Assembly (NCBI GenBank): GCA_019649035.1
Contig: BMAT01004406.1
Span: 246,946 to 268,896 of the forward strand
DNA: 21,951 nucleotides
Origin: Elysia marginata
Lineage: Eukaryota; Mollusca; Gastropoda; Plakobranchidae
Reading direction: 5' to 3'
Shown here piece after piece: positions 12,500 through 21,314 of the stretch (positions are counted from its first letter, which is position 1; the number at the start of each line of letters is the position of its first letter). Under the pieces are notes generated by a model. It saw nothing but the letters and a program-made list of their open reading frames with translations. It did not search any database and was not told the origin of the DNA. Position numbers and translations under genes: made by a program.

Positions 12500-12545
12500 A
12501 GACAGAGAGAGGGAGAGAGATAGAGAGAGAGAGGGGGGGGAGAGG
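12500..12545 (+). repeat. GA microsatellite with G run
   Basis: A GAGA/GATA stretch ends in a run of eight G residues. Confidence 0.9.
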
Positions 12546-12800
12546 AGTCGAGAATTATATAGAAAAGAGACAATAATCATAATAATTAAAATTTTCCTGA
12601 GAATTTTGAGCAATCAACCAGCACCGTCAGACGAGAACAGTTTGTTATTTGCGAGCAATTTTCTTTGTCTAAACTTTTAGAAACATCGTCAGTCTAAAGA
12701 TCAAAGGAAGAATTCATATGCATGAAATAAGGAAAAACAATGCTGTTTTCCACATGCCAGTCTGTATCCCCCACAGACAGTGCATGCAGCTGCCTAACTT

Positions 12801-13128
12801 AGGGCCGTAGTCTAGCATCAGACAGGACATAATCGATGTTCAGGGCCGTAGTCTAGCATCAGACAGGACACAATCGATGTTCAGGGCCATGGTCTAGCAT
12901 CACACAGAACACAATCGATGTTCAGAGCCGTGGTCTAGCATCAAACAGGACACAATCGATGTTCAGAGCCATGGTCTAGCATCAAACAGGACACAATCGA
13001 TGTTCAGGGCCATGGTCTAGCATCAGACAGGACACAGTCGATGTTCAGAGCCATGGTCTAGCATCAAACAGGGCACAATCGATGTTCAGAGCCATGGTCT
13101 AGCATCACACAGGACACAGTCGATGTTC
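12801..13128 (+). repeat. 41-bp minisatellite, eight tandem units
   Basis: Eight complete head-to-tail units start at 12801, 12842, 12883, 12924, 12965, 13006, 13047 and 13088. All keep the core TCTAGCATCA and TCGATGTTC. Units 1 and 2 read CCGTAGT where units 3 and 5-8 read CCATGGT and unit 4 reads CCGTGGT. Differences are scattered single bases with no length change. There are no spacers, and 41 is not a multiple of three, so the array is not a protein repeat. Confidence 0.97.
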
Positions 13129-13356
13129 ACCATGCAGAATCTTGTGCCCCATGTAACCAATCTGACCTCTCTCTGCACCTCCCCTGAGCTTCGCCATCCC
13201 AGAGTCATGACATGCATTAGCGGACAGTCTGATGTCGATAAGAAAATGCTGATAAGAAAGCCGTGGGATTGTCAGCCAGTGTTTGCGAAAAGGCAGCGGC
13301 ACAGAGTAAGTTGCATAAACCCTCTTTACTAACAGCGGACTGTCCATCATAGAGTA

Positions 13357-13386
13357 CATGTCCTAGCATGGAAGCAGGACAATCAT
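13357..13386 (+). repeat. Possible decayed outlier unit of the 41-bp minisatellite
   Basis: CATG..CTAGCAT..AA..CAGGAC..AATC resembles the middle of the 41-bp unit with a few mismatches and small gaps. It lies about 230 bases beyond the array. The match is by eye and partial. Confidence 0.35.
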
Positions 13387-13725
13387 TCTAGGTTTTGGCA
13401 CTATTACTGAGTAAATTGCATTGCATTGGGTCGAACGAGACAAGGCAACGTTAAGTCATTTGTGCTGCCACAAAATATAAGGTTAACCACCTATCCCTCT
13501 AGATCTAACTTTCATTTTGCCTTTATTTTAAATCAACTCGGTGATTATCGATTAAATTACAAACAGCTAGCCTGACCATCCGCATTTCATCAATAAAATA
13601 CGCATAAAAGGAAACCACCACACCAGTGAAGCAATACAAATCGACCCGACTACTTCATGGAGATTTCAAAATCAATTCTACGGAAGATCGATTGTGGCGC
13701 CAGTTCTAGCTTTGGCACATAAAAA

Positions 13726-13740
13726 TTGCTGAGTCAGCAA
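13726..13740. promoter_or_regulatory. Perfect Maf recognition element (T-MARE)
   Basis: TTGCTGAGTCAGCAA contains the full 13-base consensus TGCTGAGTCAGCA with an AP-1 core (TGAGTCA) and symmetric T/A flanks. Large and small Maf, Nrf/CNC and Bach dimers bind this motif in animals. It lies about 2.7 kb inside the presumed first intron of the polo-like kinase gene, a common place for enhancers. Confidence 0.5.
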
Positions 13741-14155
13741 AACCAATTCTGGCCCACCGGGTTTACTCTTAGAATGGCAATGTTTTCCTCTGAGTCCGAA
13801 ATCTAGATGACATCTTTCTTCGTATAATAATAAGAAGAAACAGATCGAGGTTCACAGATGCTTGTAAATCACCTATAGATACATAATACCAAACAATATG
13901 CAAATACCTCATGAGACATTGTGACAAAAAAAAGAACAAAGTGCCAAATAGCACTGATATTAGAGCAAAGTAGAACTGCAGTTTGTTGTTTCTCGTTTTA
14001 TGCAGTCAGATAAAGCTAAAAGTGTATTCTTGTCAAAATTATGATTCGGTCGGTGCTTTAAGCCTAGCTGCTGTTCATGAGTCCTAACTTCCTGTAGAAC
14101 AGAGGTTGCACCAAAAAGACTAACCAACCGCAAGAGTTCAAGCCGAGAGTGGAAC

Positions 14156-14656
14156 ATGCCAACTAGAGGAAATCCTCCCCAAACATGCCTCACATCGCTG
14201 AGGGGGGCTCCACAAGAATGCAGACAGTACGTCACAAAGCCAATGTCATGGGAAACCAAGTTAAAATACAGAATGATGCACAGCACCCTGACTGATCTGC
14301 GACTACAGATTTTTTTTACGTTTGTAATACTATACGGTGTGGAGTTCCTGCCCCGAATTATGCATGTATGCGGCAAATTTTTCAAGTTTTTAAGGTTACT
14401 GCCGTGCGCGAGCAAAAAAATGAGGGTGTTAAATGATTGTAATTATTTTAATATTAAATTGATATGGGTTTTCAAACGCGGTACAAAGGCTAAGAAGAGC
14501 AATGAAAACATGTCCTGCATGGGAGTGATAGAACGTACAGTGCTGTACCTATGTTCGATAGTCAACCAGCGGTGGTCCCTTAAGATCTTTTTACACAACA
14601 GGATTTTGATAGTCGAGTGGACCAGTGATTCCTTTTTTAGTATTTTACTATTTTAG
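14156..14656 (+). other. Unidentified 166-codon open frame
   Basis: ATG at 14156 (A at -3) opens a frame that runs to TAG at 14654-14656, including through an AT-rich half where stops are expected. Basic patches (SKKMR, KRGTKAKK) and hydrophobic segments are visible, but no known domain. The minus strand is also open across 13960-14415, which weakens the case. It could be a retrocopy or transposon remnant, a non-coding transcript or chance. Confidence 0.15.
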
Positions 14657-15863
14657 GTAAAACAAGAAAAACAACACGAAAGTGAGACCAACAAAATGTG
14701 TGTGCAGGTCGCCGTCCGCATGTTGGCGCAGCTTGTCCTGTGTTGACACATTCCCAGGTGGCAAGCATCCTTCCCTCCCCAACCACAAAAATCACACAAC
14801 GTTCATTTTTTTCTCTTGTCTCGACTTGTCCTCAGTTTCCACTGCCCAGGCCTGCGTGTCGTGTGAAGTCTCTACGAAAGCATGCTAGGCCCTGATTCTT
14901 CCTCTCTATCCTTCCTGATCAGCAAAGTTGAACCTTAGACAAAGCTGTCTCTATTTATTCGCACAGGAGGTGAAAATTGTTTCTCCAGAATACTGAAAAA
15001 AATACCACCGTCCTGTTGCAAATCTGTCCCAAGCCCTTAATACTCGTCTGGTTCTGGGTGTTTTACACGCTGGTACAAAGCTTTAAATCTCTTTTGAAAC
15101 TGTTTTATGGTCACTGATGTGTTTTGTGTTTTCCCGCTGAACATAGACCACAGTACAGATGTTTTTACGTACACGTATATTAATATAACAGATTGCTTTG
15201 ACCTGGTCTATGACCCTGCTCGCTTAATACAAACTCATTCTGTCAGCATCCGTGTATTCTTTCCATTGAAAAGGCGTAAACGGAATGTTCGGTTGAATGC
15301 AATAGCTGAACGTGTATAAAATTGGTTCTATTGAATAAATGTTTTGTCTAGGTCTCGGCTGAATTTTATTTCTTTTTTAAGTGTCTTGTCTTTGTTAAGT
15401 CATAGATCAAATGCAAGCGATGATCACAGGGCCCAGCTTGAGTGAGTTAGAGTCTAAACAAAAATGTACAAGAATCTCTAACACCATATACTTGCAAATT
15501 ATTTCCGTTTTCAATCACATCCTCACAACACAGTTGCTAGGACTAGGAGTGCCGTGAAGGCATTTAAGCCAGTAATGTGAAATGGAACGAGTCGGTGATA
15601 CTTATAGAAATGCATAAATAATTCATAACCCTCGTGTTAGCAACGTTATTTTTGTCAGGCTATTACTTCATGCAGTAGGCTGGGGGCTAAATTCTAAAAA
15701 GGTTTAGTTTTTTTTCTGTTTTACAGCGTGTTAGGCAAAAATACCGAGGAATGTGCCATCAACCCGGCAGCCAAAGAAAAACTTGAAGAGCTAATCTTGC
15801 GTCACAATGTAGCATCTAGTATTCTTACAGAAAACACGTATAATTGAATCTGTCTTAATTTAA

Positions 15864-16175
15864 AATCATGCACCTAAGGCTTACTACAACAATGTATTAG
15901 CTGTTGTTGCTTCAGATGATACTGATCGACAGGTAGCAGTCCGAGAAATTAATGTAAATAGCAGCATGAATGATAGTTGCAGTAAGCCTAGTAGTGGAAG
16001 TTGTGGTAGTACACGTAGATCAGGAATACATGTAACAGAAGTAATGGGAGTACAACAACAACTTTTTAGAACTTCTGATCGCAGCAACAATAACACTATG
16101 GAGTTTAAAATAAGTGCTTTATCAAGATGTAACACATTCGGAAATTGCTGTCAATATGAACACATATATATATAG
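15864..16175 (+). other. Open frame of 103 codons, unidentified
   Basis: The plus-strand frame is open from a stop at 15861-15863 to TAG at 16173-16175. The first in-frame ATG is at 15966. The peptide is Ser/Asn-rich with a QQQ run and several cysteines, and I recognise no family. It ends one to two bases into the intronic 54-bp repeat. It may be chance, or an eroded remnant of a duplicated low-complexity exon. Frames of about 100 codons are expected by chance in a window this size. Confidence 0.12.
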
Positions 16176-16227
16176 GACCTCCACCGACATTGAGGGGTTA
16201 TGCAGACAATAAGGTCAAGGTTGCTGT
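16174..16227 (-). repeat. 54-bp repeat, intronic copy with its own ATG
   Basis: This is the partner of 16846-16899, lying 188 bases inside the intron. It keeps ATG-TCG-GTG-GAG-GTC-CT (ATG at 16190), which would read MSVEVL. It then diverges abruptly into a TATATA run, and the frame closes after 22 codons. It may be a relic of a local duplication of exon 1 or a dispersed motif. Confidence 0.8.
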
Positions 16228-16410
16228 CTGATAAGCCTAGCTCTTACATAGTGCATTTTGTAAAAGACATTTTATCACCCTTCCAAGTTTGAAATAAAAA
16301 AAGAGAGAGAGAAAGGTGTTTAAGTTTCCAGCTAGCGGTAGAAATGGTAGCCACAAGAAGCTACTAGTTTGTTGCCAGTAACAAGAGATGATTAGAGAAT
16401 TAGAGAAGAG

Positions 16411-16420
16411 CTTACCTTGC
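16411..16420 (-). promoter_or_regulatory. Splice donor of the polo-like kinase exon
   Basis: On the minus strand the sequence is GGCAAG|GTAAGC, a near-perfect U1-type 5' splice site. The last exonic base is 16416 and the intron GT begins at 16415. Reading on through the donor gives seven more codons and then a stop (the frame ends at 16392). The reading frame therefore agrees with splicing exactly where kinase homology breaks off. Confidence 0.8.
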
Positions 16421-16862
16421 CGAGCAGTCTGCCCCTCAAGTAAGTCGTATCGGTGGTGTTATCATAGATAATGTGTGTGTGGTCAAAGTGTTGCTGGATG
16501 TCCGAGCCGCTGCCGCCATGCTGGCTGTGTCCGTTGATATCCGGTGTACTCCTGACTGTCGGCTCCTGCTGCGGCTGTTGTCCGTACAGCTGTTGATGGT
16601 TCCCGAACTGCTGCTGCTGCTGCTGTTGTTGTTTCCCTCGGAGCTGGGGGTGATACCGCGGCTGCTGCCCGGGGTGGTATTGGTACTGGTGGTGTCCGCC
16701 ATTAGAGGATCTACCACTGGCGTGTGTTGCCGGGCGACCCATGTGTTCCTTCATCCTGCTGCTGTTGCTGCCGGAGGATCCGCTGTTGGCAACGTTACTG
16801 CTTCCTTTGGGAGCTGCCTGAATGGTCGGCGCGGGCTTGGGCACAAGGACCTCCACCGACAT
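16416..16862 (-). CDS. First coding exon of a polo-like kinase (PLK2/PLK3 type), partial
   Basis: The exon encodes the N-terminus of a Ser/Thr kinase that in other animals acts in cell-cycle, stress and synaptic signalling. The sequence shows 149 codons from the ATG at 16862. An in-frame TGA at 16889-16887 precedes this ATG with no other in-frame ATG between, which supports the start. Residues 1-129 are low complexity (Ser/Gly/Asn-rich, His/Gln-rich, eight glutamines at 78-85). Residues 130-149 (HIIYDNTTDTTYLRGRLLGK) match the linker and first kinase beta strand of polo kinases, where the family continues GGFA-[RK]-C-Y. YLRGRLLGK is closest to what I remember of PLK3. The exon ends CGGCAAG|GTAAGC in phase 0, splitting the glycine loop after Gly148-Lys149. 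The rest of the kinase domain and the polo boxes are not seen here. GC content is clearly above the flanks. PLK2 versus PLK3 cannot be settled; a polo-family kinase is likely. Confidence 0.82.
16608..16631 (-). repeat. CAG/CAA tract encoding eight glutamines
   Basis: Read in the coding direction, two CAA codons are followed by six CAG codons, giving residues 78-85 of the polo-like kinase exon. Further Q-rich clusters follow it. The tract is short and may be length-polymorphic. Confidence 0.9.
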
Positions 16863-16899
16863 GGAGGGGTTATGCAAGCTATGGGGTCAAGGCTGTTGT
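16846..16899 (-). repeat. 54-bp repeat, copy spanning the kinase start codon
   Basis: This segment covers the last bases of the leader, the ATG at 16862 and about five codons (MSVEVL). It aligns without gaps to 16174-16227 at an offset of exactly 672 bases. I count 46 of 54 identities, with 30 of 31 in the part around the ATG. Confidence 0.85.
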
Positions 16900-17030
16900 G
16901 ACAAGGTCAAGGCGAGACGCCAATGGAAGGAAGTTTTGAGTTTGGTGATATTGGCGCGAACACAGGGTGATGTGACCTAGTTTGAGGGCGCTCCGAAAAT
17001 TGAAATATTCACACTCTATTTATTGGCATA
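16863..17030 (-). promoter_or_regulatory. Putative 5' leader and promoter of the polo-like kinase gene
   Basis: Directly upstream of the ATG are an in-frame stop (16889-16887), an E2F-type palindrome TTGGCGCGAA (16951-16960) overlapping a CCAAT motif (16950-16954), a nuclear-receptor half site read AGGTCA on the minus strand (16973-16978), a second CCAAT motif (17022-17026) and a weak TATA-like AATAAATAG (17024-17016). E2F sites fit a cell-cycle kinase, though such short motifs occur by chance. Part of this stretch could instead be a 5' UTR exon whose splice acceptor lies just above the ATG. Confidence 0.4.
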
Positions 17031-19026
17031 CATTAGAAATGTTCCAATAGTCTTCATAGTTTCCTAAGTTTGGCTAGAAAACAGTTTAATAGAAAAGGCA
17101 GAAGTGTGATGTAAATACACTTTGATTATAAGCAAAAGTAAAACAAAACTCACTTCTAAATATCTTCCTCCAAACAGGAAAATCACTTGTCCTAAAAAAA
17201 AAAACTGGACGGAATGAAAACTTAAAGTGTCGAGTCTATGCACTTAAAAGACAAGTGGGTAGGCAGGCCGAAATTTAAACAATGTAAAAATTATTTCCTC
17301 CAGATTAAGTACAAGTCCAATCTGTAACTCGTGGGAAACTTGACTTGGTCCAGCTTCTGTGTTGTGTCCGGCCTTCGTCAAACCTGCCAAATAATGTAAA
17401 ACATTGTTCGTTTTAAATTTGGGTTATTGTAACTTAAAAGGATAATAGAATAGAAGCTCAATAGAATCTTGAAAGACTTATTGGCAACGTTTAGTTAATT
17501 TATTGTTAGGAATTGCAAAAGAGAAATTCAGAAGATAAAAAACATTTTGAGAAAGGCTTTTTTTTGTTAGTGTTATAACCATAGTTCTTGTTTTGGGCTT
17601 ATCTATGTATTTATCGTTTACTGTTGACATGTTGACCTAATGAAGTATATAGCTTATGCATAAAAAGTAAATAATTTAGTAAAAAGATTAAGAGAGAACA
17701 ACGCGTTCAAATCTAAAGCTGAGGGATGAGAATTTGCCTGTTTAAATTTTTCGAGTACGTATTAAAAAATGGAGAGACACTGAAAGGTGCGATTTTCTTA
17801 ACACTAACAAGTTCGCAAAATTATTGCACGCACGTTATGTATACACAAAACTAAAGTAACGATCTCAATACCATGCAATACACACTTTGATACACGCAAA
17901 ATGAAAGGGTCTAATCAATATAAATCAATCCTCGTAAGCCTTACACAATGCCCAAACCAAAGTTAATGAGGTGATGAGAAAGAGTGCTGTCCGAAAAGAG
18001 TCCACCACGAAAGGTTTATCACGAAACCTGCAGTATATGGCACACAGACTAATATGTAATACAGGCTATCATTTCTGTCGCTCTTGTCCCGGTACTGGGG
18101 ACTGAATACTGTGGAGCGGATTTCGGCACAGCTTGGTTAAATATAACCGGAGTGAGTGAGTGACTTGGACCATGCCTAGCGGGATGTAGAGAGCATGCAG
18201 TCAGAGAGCGTGGTGTCTGGCCTAGCCGCGAAACAGAGATGACATCACAAACTAACGCGCAGCATAAGAGCTTGGTAATTATCTTAGCCTGAATCGCTCT
18301 CCGGGCCTAGCTATGGAAGGGGAGGGGGGCAGACAGAACTTGAGGGTGAGTACTCAAGCTTAGTGCAAAGTACAACCACTCTCAAGAATAATAATTAAAA
18401 GTATCAACCAATCCGCAAGCAGAGATATATAAATCTGAAGTAGGAACCAAACAAAATTGTGCAATATGATATTTGAGCGGTTGGCCGTTTTCAGTTGATC
18501 AGGATAAATAAAACTACAGTCTAACACGATGAACTCATTTCCTAAACCTTTTTTGACTTAAGTTATATGAACGAAGACACGTACCTGTATAAAAAAGTGG
18601 ATGACAAATCATATACGGAGAGCGGTATCAATTTTAAAAAAAGGGAAGAGAGAAGGATAGAAAATTTGAGGCAGGGCAGAAGAGAGCATATTTTGCAGAT
18701 AGTCACATACAGAGGGAACTTCATAGTGTTGCCAAATCAAACAAAAGTTATACTGATTACTTCAGGTTGCGTAGGGACCTCCGCATCATTAGATTCAAAT
18801 TAGACCTTTGCAGTACCAACATGACACAAGGCTGTATCAATATCCTGTCTGTTACATAAACATTACAATAATGGACTCGGCAAGGCCGAGGAGTAGGCCA
18901 CTATCGAATACAAAGAGAAGCCTCATGTTCATCGTGGCGTCACTATTTTTTCCCATGGCCTAAATTACTCACTCCCCACATGCACGAAGGTAATTTGATA
19001 GTCCGCCACAACAAATAATTACGCCT

Positions 19027-19215
19027 CTCTTCAACCCCCCCCCACCCCCTTCCTTTTTTAAATCTATCTATCTCCACACCTCTTCCCCTTTCTCCCTTTT
19101 CTTCCTCTCGTCCAAAGCTGCACTTTTCATTTTTCTACCCTAAAGACAAAAGGGAAACCCTTATTTTCAGAGAACACTTTTGCTTTCTCCCCCTCCCCCT
19201 CCCCTTTTTTCCCCT
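19027..19215 (+). repeat. Pyrimidine-rich low-complexity stretch
   Basis: C- and T-rich sequence with a nine-base C run (19035-19043) and repeated CCCCT/TCCCC blocks, interrupted by a mixed patch at about 19110-19185. I see no gene. Confidence 0.8.
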
Positions 19216-19794
19216 CTCAAATAATGCATTTTGCTATATTTCTGCAGAATGACGGCTACAACTACTGAAGTGGGCAAATATTGTATCTCTATCTACAGCA
19301 CTAGCATAATTATCTAAACATTTGGCATTTTTTACAACCTTTCTGCCCCTGGTAATCCAACTGCGCTAAAAGATGGTATACATGTAGGAATAGATGCAAG
19401 GAATGGTTTACTGGGTCTAGTGTTACGCCTAAGGCAGGGGTGTCTGCACATGGTTAAAAAAAAGAATGCTTAAAATGGGTGGAGCTCGATAGACGGGCTT
19501 GCCGTCTGAGCATGAGATATATAGAATGAGAGAAGTTTAAACGAAAAATTCTGGATGTACACTTTTCTCATACCAGTCATTAACAGATAAGGAGGGTGTG
19601 AAATTCTCCGTATACTAGCGGAAGCTTAAAAGGGGTTAGAATATTTAATGAGTAAAGTTTACTTAAGCAGTATGGTGAAAAATCTGTCAAAGCGATTTGA
19701 TCCTATTTCATGTGTCAATAATTTTATATACAACTGATTCAAACTCTGTAATCAAACAAACACAGTGCATCTTAACAAAATAATGTATATAAAA

Positions 19795-19915
19795 AAGAAA
19801 GTAAGAAAGAGGGCGAAGTCTGAGGAAAAAGGAGGGGGTTGGAGGGAAGGAAAGACGGACCGAGATGGAGGGAGGGTAGCAAGAAAACAAATAGAGAGAT
19901 CGTAAAAAAAAGAGC
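19795..19915 (+). repeat. Purine-rich low-complexity stretch
   Basis: GAAA, GGAGG and AAAGA motifs predominate on the plus strand. The minus-strand frames here (Phe/Leu/Ser-rich) reflect this composition and not a gene. Confidence 0.75.
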
Positions 19916-20759
19916 TCTAGAACTGTGAGTGGAACAAAAGGCAATGTTGACAAAGGCTTTTTCTCCCAGAGAAGCCTCGCAAGAAAGCAGGTCGCGTGCT
20001 GAAGGGTGTGAGCAATAATTCTCAAACACAATGGAGCGGCGAGTGGCCAGAGACACAGGACTCCTACAACTTCAAAGATTTTTTTAATGGAAACTTCAAG
20101 TTTCTACTAGAGGAAAAGGGGAGAGAGAGGGAGGCAGCGTAAATTAATAATTTAAGTAAAACCTTGAGGAACCAGGAACTAGGGCATAATAATATTACCA
20201 TTATTACCGGAGCATAAATGAAAAGGTTCGTTTAACTAAATTTAATCTTTTGTTTTAAAGGATATGTATAAGAAGAACAAGCCTAAGAACGTATTTAAAA
20301 ACAGTCCCACATCTATAACTGTAAAATATTTGCAGAGGAAGGGGTAACAAAATCACCAGGAGTTAGTACACAAATTGAATCCACATTTCCTGACTTGAAA
20401 ACTAATTCATTTTGTAAATTCCATTTTTGAAAGTTATTCAAATGGAAAGTCAAGTGCACACACACTCAAAAAATTAAATATAGCATAAAATTATTTTACG
20501 CTGTTGTTGTTTTTTCAATAAAACATAATTATTAGTAGTATTCAACCTTCAAATAAAAGTGTGAACATATGATATCGTGAAGCCCAAAAAACCTTGCGTC
20601 GTGGTTAAGTCTTTTTTTTTTGTAATCGGAAATGTTGAGCGCCTATATCTCCCATGTAAAAAACAAAAGCGATATGAAAACTGAAAAAAGTCGCTCTTAG
20701 AAAACTTGTAACGTTAGCTTCACTGAAAACGGCTTTGATACCGTATCACATGAAAACGT

Positions 20760-21093
20760 ACAGCTAGCTCAAGGATTGCTACCACCACCAGAGAGGATAA
20801 ATACCGCATGTCGGCAAACGAGGTACAAGGGAGAATAAAGACGTCGGAAGCGTCACGCATGGTTTGACCCCAGACCAGAGGTCAGTCGAGGCGAGCATTG
20901 TCCGAGCATTCCTGGCTCACTCAGGCCTTTCTCCTCATCCCTAACAGGCCTGGCCCTCGTCCGAGATGAGCGCGTAGAGCCCTGTCTGCCGTGCCTGGTA
21001 GACCTAACAGGAGGCTCCACACATCGGGTCTGGTCTGGCTTGACTCAGTCAGGCAGGCAGTCCATTTTCTTTGTCAACACTAACCTTGCTTAA
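20760..21093 (+). other. GC-richer segment: candidate regulatory element or exon
   Basis: This block is richer in G, C and CpG than its surroundings. It contains an ATF-like GACGTC (20840-20845) and a palindromic AP-1 site TGACTCAGTCA (21041-21051). The plus-strand frame 20839-21093 is open for 84 codons without an ATG. A plausible splice acceptor (CCTTTCTCCTCATCCCTAACAG, ending 20947) falls inside it. I recognise no protein family. An enhancer, a promoter or a small exon are all possible. Confidence 0.25.
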
Positions 21094-21218
21094 ATCTCAT
21101 CTCCGCACAGTCCTTGAATAAAGCGAGGAGTGGAATGTTTCTTTGTTGGCTCAAACTTTCTCAACCTCCTCAAACTTTTCTACTGTTCTTGCTCTTACTA
21201 TCAGTTTCTCAAAGTTAC

Positions 21219-21230
21219 TCTCTCACTCAC

Positions 21231-21285
<55 letters not shown>

Positions 21286-21314
21286 CTATCTCTGTCTCTC
21301 TCACCTCTCTCTCT
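21219..21314 (+). repeat. CT and CTAT compound microsatellite
   Basis: A CTCACT stretch leads into pure (CT)n (about 21234-21266), then (CTAT)n (about 21265-21290), then degenerate CT. Three overlapping Ser/Leu/Ile frames across it are artefacts. Confidence 0.96.

Larger units (their letters stand above)
1..16415 (-). other. Presumed long first coding intron of the polo-like kinase gene (partial)
   Basis: The intron starts at the GT at 16415 and runs toward position 1. I looked on the minus strand for the expected continuation (GGFA-[RK]-CYE, KPHQ, HRDLKLGN, DFGLA) and recognised none. Most of this stretch is AT-rich with dense stops, broken by satellites and short duplications. A short exon could be missed by eye, and an unrelated nested gene is not excluded. 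If the assignment is right, the intron exceeds 16 kb. Confidence 0.5.
17031..20759. other. Upstream flank, no recognisable gene
   Basis: Upstream of the kinase exon in its reading direction. Mostly AT-rich. A somewhat GC-richer patch at about 18060-18340 carries a CRE-like TGACATCA and a GTGAGTGAGTGA run. The pyrimidine- and purine-rich stretches lie further on. A distal promoter or untranslated first exon could be here, but I cannot place one. Confidence 0.45.

Noticed and set aside
12801-13128. Regularly repeated array that might be taken for CRISPR
   Set aside because: Units are head-to-tail with no unique spacers, in a eukaryotic setting with no cas genes. It is a minisatellite.
16863-16877. 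Extending the kinase N-terminus to a non-ATG start at 16877
   Set aside because: The codon there is TTG, five codons before the ATG at 16862. An animal gene would start at the ATG, and an in-frame stop lies just above.
16473-16939. Plus-strand and other-frame reading frames across the kinase exon
   Set aside because: They are shadows of the GC-rich, CAG-bearing exon. Only the minus-strand frame ending at 16416 has family homology and a matching splice donor.
19708-20056. Minus-strand frames of 94 and 107 codons with hydrophobic stretches
   Set aside because: They reflect the purine-rich plus strand read in reverse (Phe/Leu/Ser-rich) and show no recognisable domain.
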